The notes under the pieces: model-generated
Seen by the model: only the letters and a program-made list of their open reading frames with translations
Databases searched by the model: none
What the model was told of the DNA's origin: nothing
Made by a program: the position numbers and the translations under genes
Assembly: GCA_011045925.1 (NCBI GenBank)
Contig: DSBS01000083.1
Coordinates: forward strand, 1 to 5,870
Source of the DNA: Candidatus Woesearchaeota archaeon
GTDB taxonomy: Archaea > Nanobdellota > Nanobdellia > Woesearchaeales > JASKKU01
Length of the DNA: 5,870 nucleotides
Direction of reading: 5' to 3'
In this document: piece by piece, positions 5,795 through 5,870 of the stretch
Layout of the letters: every line of letters starts with the position of its first letter
Position numbering within the stretch: the stretch's first letter is position 1

Positions 5795-5870
5795 CAAAAG
5801 CGCTTAGGTGCTTTTGGCGATAGTAAGCTGGAAGCTTATTATCGGGTAAAGACCATGAGCCCTGGCTATG
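5795..5870 (-). ncRNA. Run of adjacent stem-loops, candidate omega-RNA scaffold
   Basis: Three further stem-loops follow the GC hairpin: 5795-5801 with 5810-5816 (7 bp, loop of 8); 5818-5828 with 5834-5844 (11 bp including one G-U, loop TGGAA); and 5854-5860 with 5865-5870 (6 bp with G5857 bulged, loop CCTG), ending at the window edge. Such close packing suggests a structured RNA. TnpB elements encode a guide (omega) RNA covering their 3' end on the tnpB strand, so minus is the likelier strand. Structure is seen; the omega-RNA role is inference, and a plus-strand RNA is not excluded. Confidence 0.3.

Larger units (their letters stand above)
5753..5870 (-). mobile_element. Right end of an IS200/IS605-type (TnpB) element, cut by the window edge
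   Basis: Read on the minus strand, the sequence runs GGAGGGGATA, then a perfect GC hairpin (5761-5780), then AGGATTCA. This is the layout I recall for the 3' end of archaeal IS200/IS605 elements just after tnpB, where the hairpin is the TnpA recognition structure. The element tip is probably near 5752-5756, within the KaiC-like gene. The transposase genes would lie to the right. Two minus frames are open from the window edge, ending with TAG and TAA just before the hairpin, but neither shows a motif I can recognise as TnpB. Full element, solo end or MITE cannot be told apart here. Confidence 0.5.

Noticed and set aside
5756..5870. Coding end of tnpB on the minus strand, or a plus-strand gene starting at ATG 5855
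   Set aside because: Two minus frames are open but show no recognisable TnpB C-terminal motif, and the plus-strand ATG has only five codons before the window ends; neither can be supported as a gene.
1..5870. CRISPR array, tRNA, rRNA or box C/D RNA genes
   Set aside because: No regularly spaced direct repeats, no tRNA T-loop/acceptor pattern and no paired C and D boxes at proper spacing were seen on either strand.

Overview
The window looks archaeal, probably from a small-genome lineage such as DPANN; that placement is an inference. Three things point to archaea: an FtsZ2-class FtsZ, a membrane-anchored LonB protease with two transmembrane segments inserted in its AAA+ domain, and TATA-type boxes centred about 25-27 bases before four of the five start codons. 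Such spacing fits leaderless transcripts.

Layout. Positions 1-173 carry no gene but hold a strong two-part hairpin with a T tract directly in front of ftsZ. ftsZ (+, 174-1238) is followed by a T-rich terminator. A 246-base gap holds a decayed antisense gene remnant, probably the C-terminal part of a small antitoxin-like protein. Next come a pyrimidine 5'-nucleotidase of the UMPH-1/NT5C3 family (+, 1485-2327) and a divergent member of the uracil-DNA glycosylase superfamily (+, 2381-3049). The latter runs tail-to-tail into lonB (-, 3027-4976) with a 23-base overlap. A 99-base divergent promoter region separates lonB from a KaiC-like RecA-fold ATPase (+, 5076-5771).

The 3' end of the KaiC-like gene is cut by what looks like the right end of an IS200/IS605-type element entering from the right. 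A GC-rich hairpin there supplies the gene's stop codon from its loop. The last 110 bases form a run of adjacent stem-loops, as expected if a TnpB-type element on the minus strand carries a structured (omega-RNA-like) end. The body of the element lies outside the window.

The genes do not form one pathway. They are housekeeping functions (cell division, nucleotide salvage, probable DNA repair, membrane proteolysis) with mostly individual promoters. The mobile-element junction at the right edge and the hairpin leader of ftsZ are the parts most worth following up. No complete new multi-gene system is visible.
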